Assembly (NCBI GenBank): GCA_019312835.1 | Contig: JAFDCJ010000341.1 | Location: 1-64,000, forward strand | Origin: Deltaproteobacteria bacterium | GTDB taxonomy: Bacteria > Desulfobacterota > Desulfobacteria > Desulfobacterales > JAFDCJ01 | Direction of reading: 5' to 3' | DNA length: 64,000 nt | Shown here: positions 25,365 to 33,200 of the stretch, in pieces | Layout: each line of letters opens with the position of its first letter | How positions within the stretch are numbered: the first letter of the stretch is position 1 | Translations under genes and position numbers: made by a program | Notes under the pieces: model-generated | What the model saw: the letters and a program-made list of their open reading frames with translations, nothing else | The model's database searches: none | What the model was told of the DNA's origin: nothing

Positions 25365-25901
25365 ATGAAGCTTTTCTTTATACGCGCATTCCGGGCTGCC
25401 AAGCTGGATGCCACTGTATTTGATGAGGTCATGGAGAACGCCAAGCTCATGACCCAGGCCATCATCGTTGTTTTTATCTACGGAGCTGCCGTCGCCTACG
25501 GGAGTTTTGCACGGGCGGGGGTAGCCGGGATCAACAGCGCCATATTTATTACCCTCATCGGCTGGTATATCTGGGCTTTTTCGACCTATATCATCGGTGT
25601 AAGGCTGTTTCCCGAAACCGGGACCACCGCCGACCGCAAGGCTTTTATGCGGGCCATGGGATTTGCCAGCTCCCCCGGATGGCTGCGCTTTTTGGGACTG
25701 GTTCCGGAGATAGGCGGGGCCGTTTTTGCAGTGATATCGATCTGGATGGTTGTGGCGGCGGTGGTGGCGGTAAAAAAGGCTCTCAACTATACCAGCACCC
25801 AGCGCGCAGCAGCCATCACCATCGTTTGCTGGATCCTCAGTACGCTCTTTCAGGGGTTGCTGTATATTATTTTCTTTTCGGTTTTCGGCATCTCGCGATA
25901 G
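25365..25901 (+). CDS. YIP1-like integral membrane protein
   Basis: Membrane protein of 178 residues with about five helices (about 33-50, 58-82, 105-125, 128-145, 150-172). The pattern, with an N-terminal amphipathic region and helices joined by short loops (FARAGVAGINSAIFITLIGWYIWAFSTYIIG), resembles the bacterial Yip1-domain family, whose role is unknown. The start at 25365 is ATG; GGAGGG is just upstream. It ends 42 bp before the GalT-like gene, so the two may form an operon. Confidence 0.7.
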   Translation: MKLFFIRAFRAAKLDATVFDEVMENAKLMTQAIIVVFIYGAAVAYGSFARAGVAGINSAIFITLIGWYIWAFSTYIIGVRLFPETGTTADRKAFMRAMGFASSPGWLRFLGLVPEIGGAVFAVISIWMVVAAVVAVKKALNYTSTQRAAAITIVCWILSTLFQGLLYIIFFSVFGISR

Positions 25902-25942
25902 CATACCTAACCCGGAAAATTCCAGGGGGAAGAATCAGGGCC

Positions 25943-26992
25943 ATGTCGTCTGTCGAATTGGGGCAGCTCACATTTGCCAGCCAGACCGTGTCGGCAAAAT
26001 TCGTAGATCCCGACGGGCTAGTTGCGGATCGGCCGATAGAAATCCGAACCAATCCAGTTACCGGGCGCACCTGCCGCATCGCCTTCAGCCGCATCCAGGA
26101 AAAAGAGACGGGCACCGAGGCGCTGCCACCGCCACCACCGGATGCCGGTACCACGGATGCCTGCCCTTTCTGCCGGCCCCAGGTGGTTTCTCAAACACCC
26201 CGGTTGCACCCCGACCTGGCGAGTGAGGCAAGAATGGACCGTGGTGATTCGCTTCTATTTCCAAATTTATTCCCCTACGGCAGCTATTCCGCCGTCAGCC
26301 TGTTCGACAACGAGCATTTTGTGGAGATTGGCAAAGCGTCACATGCTTCTTATACGAACTGCTTTTTAAACTGCTGCCGCTATCTCACCAGGGTCCGCGA
26401 TTACGATCCACAGGCCGTCTATCTGGCCATTACCCAGAATCATCTGCCATCGGCCGGCGGCTCTTTGGTTCACCCACACCTGCAAATCAATGCCGACCGG
26501 GTGGCCGCCAATCACCACCGGTTTCTGCATAACCGCGCCAATGATTATTATAGGCACAACGGCGTTTTGCTGTTTTCCAGCTACCTCGCGCATGAAAAAA
26601 ATGAAGCCACCCGCTATATCGGCGCAACCGGATCCTGGCAATGGATGGCGGCGTTTGCGCCGGAGGGCTTTTTTGAAATATGGGGCATATTGCCCGGGGC
26701 CACATCCATGCTGCAGCCTGATCCGACGGACTGGGCGGATCTTGTCCGGGGCGTTCTCAACGTCCAGCGGTTCTATCGCAGCCTCAACCGCAATGGATAC
26801 AACTTGGGGCTGCTGGCAGTGGAAATTCCGGCCAGCCGGTTTGAATTGCGCCTTGTCATCATGGTCCGTTCAAACTACGCCCCCTGGGTGCGTAGCGATC
26901 ATACCGGATTCGAAGTCATGCTCGGCGACATGACCACCTTCGTCGCCCCGGAGCAGACAGCTGAATGGGCACGGCCGTTTTTCTCAAACTGA
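25943..26992 (+). CDS. GalT-like nucleotidyltransferase (HIT superfamily)
   Basis: Protein of 349 residues similar to galactose-1-phosphate uridylyltransferase. Seen: ACPFCRPQV (about 71, zinc Cys pair) and the active motif SLVHPHLQINA (about 173-183), where HPHxQ gives the nucleotidylated His. In E. coli GalT this reads HPHGQ. Other GalT features such as the W in the HPHxQxW region are not present, so it may be an ADP- or UDP-transferase acting on another sugar phosphate or nucleotide. The start at 25943 is chosen because AGGGGGA and CAGGG precede it; a longer frame to 25679 lacks homologous sequence. No galactokinase or epimerase is near. Confidence 0.82.
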   Translation: MSSVELGQLTFASQTVSAKFVDPDGLVADRPIEIRTNPVTGRTCRIAFSRIQEKETGTEALPPPPPDAGTTDACPFCRPQVVSQTPRLHPDLASEARMDRGDSLLFPNLFPYGSYSAVSLFDNEHFVEIGKASHASYTNCFLNCCRYLTRVRDYDPQAVYLAITQNHLPSAGGSLVHPHLQINADRVAANHHRFLHNRANDYYRHNGVLLFSSYLAHEKNEATRYIGATGSWQWMAAFAPEGFFEIWGILPGATSMLQPDPTDWADLVRGVLNVQRFYRSLNRNGYNLGLLAVEIPASRFELRLVIMVRSNYAPWVRSDHTGFEVMLGDMTTFVAPEQTAEWARPFFSN

Positions 26993-27031
26993 GCGGATTG
27001 CGGCGGGGAACGGTTCTTTTAACGTAAAGTT

Positions 27032-27135
27032 TCAGATGACAGAAAACAGGGGACAGAGGACAGATTGCAGAAATCAGAGAACGGCATCCGGTATTGTCAC
27101 TCTGTCTTCTGACCTCTGTCAGCTGTCGTCTGTAA
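27032..27135. repeat. Word-type inverted repeat (GACAGAGGACAG)
   Basis: Left arm GATGACAGAAAACAGGGGACAGAGGACAG (27036-27062, given in pieces) and right arm TGTCACTCTGTCTTCTGACCTCTGTCAGC (27096-27124) are imperfect reverse complements built of ACAG words. The same word is at 21458-21487 as a half-copy. The following TGACACCTGA(A/C)ACCTT words at 27137-27178 form a third block. Confidence 0.75.
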
Positions 27136-27187
27136 AATGACACCTGAAACCTTATTTAGCCTGACACCTGACACCTTCTTTAGAAAG

Positions 27188-27907
27188 ATGACAACCTCAT
27201 CAAAATATTTAACGCTAACGGCGCTCAGCCTGGCGGCTTTGTTTATAGTCACATCGGTTTGCACCGCCGGCGTCGCTGTCCCGGACCGCGTAACCACCGT
27301 CGAAACACCGGTTCGCATCACCGTGCTGACCACGGGTCGCTTTTTCGCTGCCGGCGGCCGCCTGGTGGACATTTACCTCGATGATAAGCATCTGAAACGA
27401 ATTTTAACCGGCGGCGACGGTTATGGTTACCTTAAATACACGCCGCAAAGCACGGGCTACAAACAGATCAAAGCGCGCTCAAACGGAGACAGCGCCGAGG
27501 GATTGCTGCTGGTGATGGCCAAAAAGGATCGGGCCATCGCCATTGAAGTTGAGGATGGATTTAAAACCGCCCTATTTTCCGACGAGATCAAACAAAGCAG
27601 CTTGAAGGTTGTTAAAACCCTGAGCAAAACCTATAAAATCATTTATCTGAGCCGGCTTGCCGGCAAAAGCATCACCGGCCCCTGGCTTGAAAAACAAGGT
27701 TTTCCCAGATCGGTCATCCTGAAGTGGCAAGGTTCTGACACGTTGAAAGGATTAAAAGAAAGGGGGGTCCAGATAGCTGCCATCATCGGCTCCGCGGCGG
27801 TCATATCCGCGGCTGCCGATTCGGTTGACAAACGCTATACCTTCGACAAAACCAAAGAAGGCACAACCGTCAAAAACTGGGATGAAATTGCCGGATTGCT
27901 GCAATAG
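27188..27907 (+). CDS. Exported HAD-like protein, probably inactive
   Basis: Secreted protein of about 239 residues. The N-terminal signal (MTTSSKYLTLTALSLAALFIVTSVCTAG) is clear. The C-terminal two thirds resemble a HAD/LNS2-type phosphatase fold: AIEVEDGFKTALF at the place of the DxDGT motif (first Asp changed), KIIYLSRLAGKSITGPWLEKQGFP at the motif II Ser, then VILKWQGSDTLKGL. The lost Asp suggests no phosphatase activity. The first third may be a beta-domain. The start is ATG at 27188 with weak AAAG; upstream DNA consists of TGACACCTGA-type repeats. Family assignment is inference from pattern. Confidence 0.6.
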   Translation: MTTSSKYLTLTALSLAALFIVTSVCTAGVAVPDRVTTVETPVRITVLTTGRFFAAGGRLVDIYLDDKHLKRILTGGDGYGYLKYTPQSTGYKQIKARSNGDSAEGLLLVMAKKDRAIAIEVEDGFKTALFSDEIKQSSLKVVKTLSKTYKIIYLSRLAGKSITGPWLEKQGFPRSVILKWQGSDTLKGLKERGVQIAAIIGSAAVISAAADSVDKRYTFDKTKEGTTVKNWDEIAGLLQ

Positions 27908-27918
27908 GCCGCTTTTTG

Positions 27919-29289
27919 CTATTCCGTGCCGGCGTACTTCCTGATCCGACCATCTTCAGCCACTACATAAACGGCGCCATCGCGCCCTATTGCCGGTGAG
28001 GACAAGCCGTTGCCGTGAAAATTGGTATCATGTGCCCGGGTTTTCAGATCATAGGTCACGGTCAGCATTTCAAAGGTGGACACATAAACCCGATTGGCCG
28101 TAACGGCCGGTGATGAATGGGTCACCCCATGCAAAGTTAACATGCCGGTAGAATTGTCGCCACGAGCCAGTGTGCCGTCGGAGACGTTGAGCACCTGGAT
28201 ATGGTCCTTGGAGACGACGAATACGTACCTGTCCTCAACGATTACCGGAGTGGAGAAAACGGGCTGAGTAGCCTCATAATCCCACATTTCGACGCCGGTC
28301 TCTACGTCATAGGCCTGTACCTTGCCGTCTTGTCTTCCAAATACCATCAGTCCGTTGGGGGAGACCGCCACTGAAGAATGCTTTTCAAAGCGGTGCTGCT
28401 GGCGCCAGATTACCGAAAGGCCGGTGCCGTCCCATTCAAATACGCCAACGCTGCACAGGTTGTCGGCAATGGCGATGAGCGGCTTGGCCCTGCCGGTGAC
28501 AACCGCAACCGTGGGATCGATAAAGCGGTCCGGCAAGACAACACCGCTTTGATCTGAAACCGGCGGCCACTTGCTGACCAGATTCCAGGTATCACCATAA
28601 AATCGGACAAGGTCACCGGAGCCGGCCGCGCTTTCCGGGAGATCATAACGGCAGGTACCCAGGGGTTTGCGATCAACGAGCTGCACCTGGTTGCCCTCAT
28701 CGCGCAAAACGAAAAGCTCTCCCTGGAGACCATCAACCGTACCCACGGAAAGATAGACAAAAATCAAGGCTTCTTTCAGCGTTGTCATCACCTTGGGGGA
28801 TCCGGTAGCAAAGCCGTTGTCCGGGAAGCTGTAGGACCATTTCTGGTTTCTAAATTGATCAATTTTGTGGAGCGTGCTCCGGTAGCGATCTTCACCGGTC
28901 TTGCGATTGGATATAACGTAAATATTGCGTTGGTCCGAAACCGATGGCGAGGAAATAATGTGAGTTTCGGATCCGGCATCTGCCAGGGCCAGGGTCCACT
29001 TTTCACTGCCGTCCTCGGACCTTAGCGCCAGCAGCAGCCCATCCGTGGTACCAATGTAGATGATCTCGCGATCCTGAAAATCGCTTCCGATCACCGGCGA
29101 GGAACTGGTGATCCGGTAGGGTTTGGAAATCCAACGCGGGGAAAGCGCAAACCCGCTATCAACCTGCTGAACCCCCTGGCTTGCCAGATTGCCGTGAAAG
29201 TGACCCCATCGAATCGGTTTACCGCCGGCACAGCCCACAAGAGCCACCAGGGCAAACACTAGAATTGGTATTCGCCAAAAGATACGCAT
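27919..29289 (-). CDS. PQQ-like beta-propeller lipoprotein (BamB-like)
   Basis: Outer-envelope lipoprotein of 456 residues. Seen: signal with lipobox LVALVGC (Cys about 20), then seven or more propeller-blade repeats of the PQQ type, each with a tryptophan-docking GW or EKW pattern (SEDGSEKWTLALADAG, DVETGVEMWDYEAT). This is the architecture of BamB, but at 456 residues it is longer than BamB (about 390). GGAAGG precedes the ATG. It converges with the exported HAD-like gene 12 bp away. Without bam neighbours, a role as general scaffold protein is as likely as BamB itself. Confidence 0.85.
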   Translation of the reverse strand: MRIFWRIPILVFALVALVGCAGGKPIRWGHFHGNLASQGVQQVDSGFALSPRWISKPYRITSSSPVIGSDFQDREIIYIGTTDGLLLALRSEDGSEKWTLALADAGSETHIISSPSVSDQRNIYVISNRKTGEDRYRSTLHKIDQFRNQKWSYSFPDNGFATGSPKVMTTLKEALIFVYLSVGTVDGLQGELFVLRDEGNQVQLVDRKPLGTCRYDLPESAAGSGDLVRFYGDTWNLVSKWPPVSDQSGVVLPDRFIDPTVAVVTGRAKPLIAIADNLCSVGVFEWDGTGLSVIWRQQHRFEKHSSVAVSPNGLMVFGRQDGKVQAYDVETGVEMWDYEATQPVFSTPVIVEDRYVFVVSKDHIQVLNVSDGTLARGDNSTGMLTLHGVTHSSPAVTANRVYVSTFEMLTVTYDLKTRAHDTNFHGNGLSSPAIGRDGAVYVVAEDGRIRKYAGTE

Positions 29290-29698
29290 GCTGTCATCCT
29301 TCCTGGAATCTGAATGATATGACCGGAATAGATCGCTTCCTTAATATATTCCATATTTTATGAAATAATCAAGCCCATATTGTATCAATTCAGGGATTAT
29401 ATGCGGATGGTAAAGATTTGCTTTATTAACGAGGGCGGCTTGCGATATCCATTCTAAAAATCCCAAGCACCAAATAACAAAACACAAACACCCAAATTCC
29501 AATGACCCAAACGAATCCCACCGATCAAGAATTAAAATCCCCGAAATGGATGGTTCAGTGGTTTGTTGCGGTCATTGAAATTTCGAATTTATTTGGAATT
29601 TGGTGCTTGTGATTTGGGATTTGCTCACCAACAAGGTGAACAGCTTATTTCTCGGCGAGGGGATATAGCCTATACTTAAATAATTCCTATCTAAAACC
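29290..29698. other. Intergenic stretch with word-type inverted repeat
   Basis: About 410 bp. 29458-29622 is an inverted repeat (below). The rest (29290-29457) is AT-rich and holds no coding frame I can support. Confidence 0.5.
29458..29622. repeat. Word-type inverted repeat (AAATCCCAAGCACCAAA / TTTGGTGCTTGTGATTTGGG)
   Basis: Left arm 29458-29518 and right arm 29552-29622 are reverse complements of one another with many small changes; both are made of CAAA, AAATTCC, AATGACC words. Confidence 0.75.
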
Positions 29699-30631
29699 CT
29701 ACCACCAGCGATACTGCCAGTTGCCGCGATGAAGCACGTGCATGACTTCCAGTGAAAAAAGCAGGGCCATGGATGAGTAGAAAATCCACATCAAAAACAA
29801 AATGACCGATGATAAAGAACCGTAAAGCAGATTGACCTCCGAGATATGCCGGATATATAGTCCAAAGAATTTGCGGGCCACCAGCCACAGGATACAGAAG
29901 ATCACCGCTGAAAAAAGCTGATAGCGCCACTTTACTCTGACATTCAAAAACAGCTTGACGGTAACCAGATAAAAACCGATCAGAACCAGCAGCGACATCA
30001 GATTGATCGGCTGGGACCGCGTGTAATCTACCGCCAACCGGTAAAGGTTTTCCAGGTAGGGCGTTTTGTTGATGCTGTTTAAGAAATGCGAGGCCGATGT
30101 AGACAGGATGATCCAGATATAGTTGGTGATAAAGAACAGCAGCACCGCAAAAATACTCATGACAACGTAAATCGCCTGTCCCAGGACCAGGTGACGCGCC
30201 GGAAGCTCAAATATCCTGCGGTACGATGTTTCTAACGTTTTGAAAATCAGCCCGCTGATAATCGGCAACATCAGAAAGTTAATGGCTTTGAACGAACTGT
30301 AAGCATCCGGATTAATGACATGGGTTTTCATCCACTCCCTGGACACAAACGGTATGACCTGGTTCAATTCGTCCGCGAGCAATTCTGTAACCCGGCCGGC
30401 CCAGCCGGTGTGGGCAAAAAGCAGGTTCTGAATCAAATCGAACACCAGAATACTCAGCGTGGCAAACGGTATGATCGACAGCAAAAAGACAAAGGAAATC
30501 GACAAAGATAAGTTGAAACAGTCATCCTGCAGAAATTTCTTAAAAGATACCGCAAATAACTTGTGGCCAGAAAAATTCGGGCGTAGCGTTAATATCTGGC
30601 GTTTAAGAACATAAACGGATAAATATCTCAT
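29699..30631 (-). CDS. YihY/BrkB family membrane protein
   Basis: Integral membrane protein of 310 residues with six helices, in the YihY (UPF0761, formerly called ribonuclease BN) family. Seen: the N-terminal SLSISFVFLLSIIPFATLSIL helix, the loop with EWMKTHVINPDAYS, and the C-terminal SVILFLMWIFYSSMALLFSLEVMHVL typical of the family. Its ATG overlaps the stop of the upstream small gene (ATGA), so they are coupled. The molecular function of the family is unknown; a role in envelope integrity has been suggested. Confidence 0.9.
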   Translation of the reverse strand: MRYLSVYVLKRQILTLRPNFSGHKLFAVSFKKFLQDDCFNLSLSISFVFLLSIIPFATLSILVFDLIQNLLFAHTGWAGRVTELLADELNQVIPFVSREWMKTHVINPDAYSSFKAINFLMLPIISGLIFKTLETSYRRIFELPARHLVLGQAIYVVMSIFAVLLFFITNYIWIILSTSASHFLNSINKTPYLENLYRLAVDYTRSQPINLMSLLVLIGFYLVTVKLFLNVRVKWRYQLFSAVIFCILWLVARKFFGLYIRHISEVNLLYGSLSSVILFLMWIFYSSMALLFSLEVMHVLHRGNWQYRWW

Positions 30632-30858
30632 ATGTCGGCATACTCCGCGGCCAGATCTTCACGGATTTCGCTGTTGAGGGATTTGATGTTCGGAAAAAGT
30701 TCGGTTAATATTTTCCTTGCATTTTCGATGCTGGTGACGGCTTGGGTTATTTTGCGATACTCAGACTTTGTCAGGTCAACCCGTTCCTTGAGCTCGTCAA
30801 TATCATCACAAATAAATTCCACCTCGCTGATAACCCTGAAAAAATCTTCTGCTTGCAT
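30628..30858 (-). CDS. Small hypothetical helical protein upstream of yihY-like gene
   Basis: I do not recognise this 76-residue protein. It is acidic and probably all alpha-helical (DDIDELKERVDLTKSEYRKITQAVTSIENARKIL), with no signal or membrane segment. The start at 30858 follows GGGGAAG; longer in-frame readings up to 31029 have no plausible start signal. The 4-bp overlap with the YihY-family gene suggests a shared function, perhaps as a cytoplasmic partner. Confidence 0.7.
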   Translation of the reverse strand: MQAEDFFRVISEVEFICDDIDELKERVDLTKSEYRKITQAVTSIENARKILTELFPNIKSLNSEIREDLAAEYADI

Positions 30859-31072
30859 AAATCTTCCCCTTTTTTGTTGTGTTACACCCCCGAAATAATA
30901 AGAGCTCCGACTCTTATTTGGAAAGGCCCCTGGTCTGCCTCCGAAACAGCTTGGACCTTGTGCTCGATGGCGACCATCTGTATAGGCGCCATTCGGGTCA
31001 ATTGTGTTGACCAAGAGAAGTATCGGCACAACGAATCAAAAGCTTGAGCTTTTTTTCATCTCAGGAGACGGA

Positions 31073-31183
31073 CTAAAAAAGGAGTCGTTCGATCACGATT
31101 TTCATTGACGGCAAGATTTTAGCGGTTTGACCAAAAGAGTCAAAATCTTTGGTCAAAATGTTGAAATAGATATGAAACATCAT
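31073..31183 (-). CDS. Candidate small protein of 36 residues
   Basis: On the minus strand AAAGGAGACGG (31184-31193) is followed by ATGATG and an open frame to TAG at 31073. It encodes MMFHIYFNILTKDFDSFG and then QTAKILPSMKIVIERLLF. There is no known family. The ribosome-binding site is among the best in this region. The segment also has competing base-pairing (TTGACCAAAAGA with TCTTTGGTCAA, or AAGATTTT with AAAATCTT), so an alternative reading is a structured RNA. It lies in the 340-bp gap between the M48-like and small helical genes, all on the minus strand. Confidence 0.4.
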   Translation of the reverse strand: MMFHIYFNILTKDFDSFGQTAKILPSMKIVIERLLF

Positions 31184-31211
31184 CCGTCTCCTTTATTCAA
31201 ATATATTTCGA

Positions 31212-31305
31212 TCGTAATTGAATGAACAGCGAATAGCTTAAAGCTGATATTCAGAATAGTTGGCCTTTGCGCTTTGCGCTTTGCGCTATGAGCTATATTT
31301 TGGTC
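31212..31305. repeat. Word-type short tandem (TTTGCGC x3) with AGCTATGAGC words
   Basis: TTTGCGC repeats three times at 31265-31286, preceded by GAATAGCTTAAAGCTGATA and followed by GCTATGAGCTATA. It belongs to the same vocabulary as the repeats at 6511-6580 and 46500-46606. Confidence 0.5.
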
Positions 31306-31376
31306 GTCTGCTCCCGGGGAAACTTACATGGAATCGGCCAAGGTAGCGGTGTTGAGGGATCGTCAAGGCGCCAAGA

Positions 31377-32225
31377 TCAGGCGCCCCCTTTGTCTGGTGC
31401 GGTGTCCTGCTGGGACCATCGTGGGATTTGCGGCATCAGTTCTTCTAACATCATCACTCTTTGCTGGGGCGTAAAATTGCGATGTAATCGAATCTCTTTG
31501 TCCGGATAGGTATCGGTATCCTGAAGGCGCTTCCAGAAATCAATCATGGCCTCAGGCGCGTATTGGGAACGCGCAACCAGCAGAAGGGCAATGGCCGCCG
31601 CTTCTTTTTCATAAGCTTCATCGTATTCACGATCCAGGTGGTCGAGATCGGCCGCGTGGACATATCCCCATTTCATCCAGCCACTTCCGCCGATGGCCAC
31701 CGTTCCCTGGCTGGCCGCCATAATGGCGATGCTGGTAGCCATTTCTGCGACACTGAAAAAGATATCGGTTGCCATGGTGAACTCCACCGGTTCGGTATGC
31801 CGGGCCAGGGCGTGGGCCATCTCTCCGGCCAAAACAGCTGCAATCTCATCCTCGTTCCGGACGATATCCAAAAATCCGGACCAGACAAAAATATAGTTGC
31901 CATGGACCGCACGAACATCGACAATTTCGGGAGCATCGAAAAGATGTATCTGCCAGGTCTGCCGCTCCGCGTCGGCTGTCTGAACCAGATGATCGAAAAC
32001 TGATAGAAGCTGCTCATCGCGGGCATGATCGGCGACAAGTGCATGGTCCTCGCACAGGGAAGTAAACAACCGTTGACCGTACTCTGTTTCTGCTGGCGTG
32101 GGAGGGCCGGGCCGGGGAATCATGCCGGCCGGAACGGGCACGTGCTTGACGGTGCAGCCACCGGCAAACAACAGGGTCAGGCAGGCCCAAAGCCAAACCA
32201 TCCGAATATGCACAGGCGAATTCAT
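31377..32225 (-). CDS. M48-like lipoprotein with altered HEXXH motif
   Basis: Lipoprotein of about 282 residues related to M48 metallopeptidases of the BepA/YcaL type. Seen: lipobox LLFAGGC (Cys about 24), then HLFDAPEIVDVRAVHGNYIFVWSGFLDIV, the family's typical lead-in, and DEIAAVLAGEMAHALARHTE. The first zinc His is Gly here (LAGEMAHALARH rather than HEMAH), and the following ExEAD signature reads EKEAA. I checked the nucleotides: GCC GGA GAG ATG GCC CAC. So zinc binding is probably lost and the protein is likely a non-catalytic relative. Start chosen at ATG 32225, giving the signal peptide. Confidence 0.8.
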   Translation of the reverse strand: MNSPVHIRMVWLWACLTLLFAGGCTVKHVPVPAGMIPRPGPPTPAETEYGQRLFTSLCEDHALVADHARDEQLLSVFDHLVQTADAERQTWQIHLFDAPEIVDVRAVHGNYIFVWSGFLDIVRNEDEIAAVLAGEMAHALARHTEPVEFTMATDIFFSVAEMATSIAIMAASQGTVAIGGSGWMKWGYVHAADLDHLDREYDEAYEKEAAAIALLLVARSQYAPEAMIDFWKRLQDTDTYPDKEIRLHRNFTPQQRVMMLEELMPQIPRWSQQDTAPDKGGA

Positions 32226-32379
32226 TGCGGCAAATAACCTCAACAGCATCGCTATCAGGATTAGGCCCTCAACAGGCAGACATCATCGAAAGGATAAAAG
32301 ACGCTGGTTAGCGCAACTCGTATAACACAAGCGTTCCGGAAAGTAAATGAGGAACCAGGGGCGTATTCGCCTATCTCGC

Positions 32380-32454
32380 AGCGGGTGCGGCTTTCCAGCC
32401 GCGATGGGTATATAATCGAGCATAAATATTCGCGGCTGGAAAGCCGCTCCCGCA
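32380..32454. repeat. GCGGCTTTCCAGCCGCGA palindromic repeat, copy 1
   Basis: Arms 32380-32404 and 32430-32454 (GCGGCTTTCCAGCCGCGA / TCGCGGCTGGAAAGCCGC) bracket an AT-rich centre containing GTATATAAT. A second copy lies at 47764-47834. It sits 20 bp upstream of the longest reading of the phosphatase gene and may affect its expression. Confidence 0.75.
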
Positions 32455-32533
32455 AAACGATGAAAACCGTTCCATGTCTAAAACAATAAACCGCCATATT
32501 TCAAATCTGATAAATTGCTTTCAGAAAGGTTTT

Positions 32534-33187
32534 ATGGTTAAACAGGTAAAGCAGCTTCATTTTGAGGGAATGCTCAACAAAAGAAGGAAAACCAGAACTT
32601 TGTCTGATCAAAAAAAACCCCACATGCACGCAACGGACAACCTGGTTGAATCGGTTCCCTTCAACCAGGCCTATTGGGTGGAACCCGGCAAGTTTATGGC
32701 GGGGTGTTATCCGGGAACCGAACATCCCGACGACGCCCGGGACAAGCTCAACGGCCTGCTGGCGCATGGAATTCGCCGCGTGATCAATCTGATGGAAACC
32801 AAAGAGCTCAACCGGGCCGGCAACCCCTTTGTGCCCTATGAGGATCAGATGACCGCCATTGCACGGGCCATGGGGTGCGAGGTCGCGTTTGACCGCCGGC
32901 CAATAAAGGACTATGGTATTCCCGCCCGACCTGATATGGCCGGCCTTTTGGACCGCTTGGACCGCTGCATCAAAAACGCCACGCCGGTATATGTCCATTG
33001 TCTCGGCGGCATCGGGCGCACGGGAACCGTTGTCGGCTGCTACCTGGCCCGGCACGGTTATGCATCCGGCCCGGGCATTCTGAAAGCCATCCAGGTGCTG
33101 AGAAAAGATACCGCTACCGGCAGTCTATCATCACCGGAAACCGATAAGCAAATTGAGCTGGTTTGTTCCTGGCGTCCGGGAGAATAG
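32534..33187 (+). CDS. Protein-tyrosine / dual-specificity phosphatase-like protein
   Basis: Cytoplasmic phosphatase-fold protein of 217 residues. Seen: the P-loop HCLGGIGRTGTVVG (about residues 155-168; Cys-X5-Arg) and the general-acid loop region with DRRPIKDYGIP. N-terminal QAYWVEPGKFMAGCYPGTEHP is typical of bacterial proteins of this group. Start: ATG at 32534 has AGAAAGG upstream; an ATG at 32474 has none. It sits 14 bp before murB on the same strand, so co-expression with cell-wall synthesis is likely. Whether its substrate is phospho-tyrosine or an inositol or lipid phosphate is unknown. Confidence 0.8.
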   Translation: MVKQVKQLHFEGMLNKRRKTRTLSDQKKPHMHATDNLVESVPFNQAYWVEPGKFMAGCYPGTEHPDDARDKLNGLLAHGIRRVINLMETKELNRAGNPFVPYEDQMTAIARAMGCEVAFDRRPIKDYGIPARPDMAGLLDRLDRCIKNATPVYVHCLGGIGRTGTVVGCYLARHGYASGPGILKAIQVLRKDTATGSLSSPETDKQIELVCSWRPGE

Positions 33188-33200
33188 CAAAGTAGAACCC

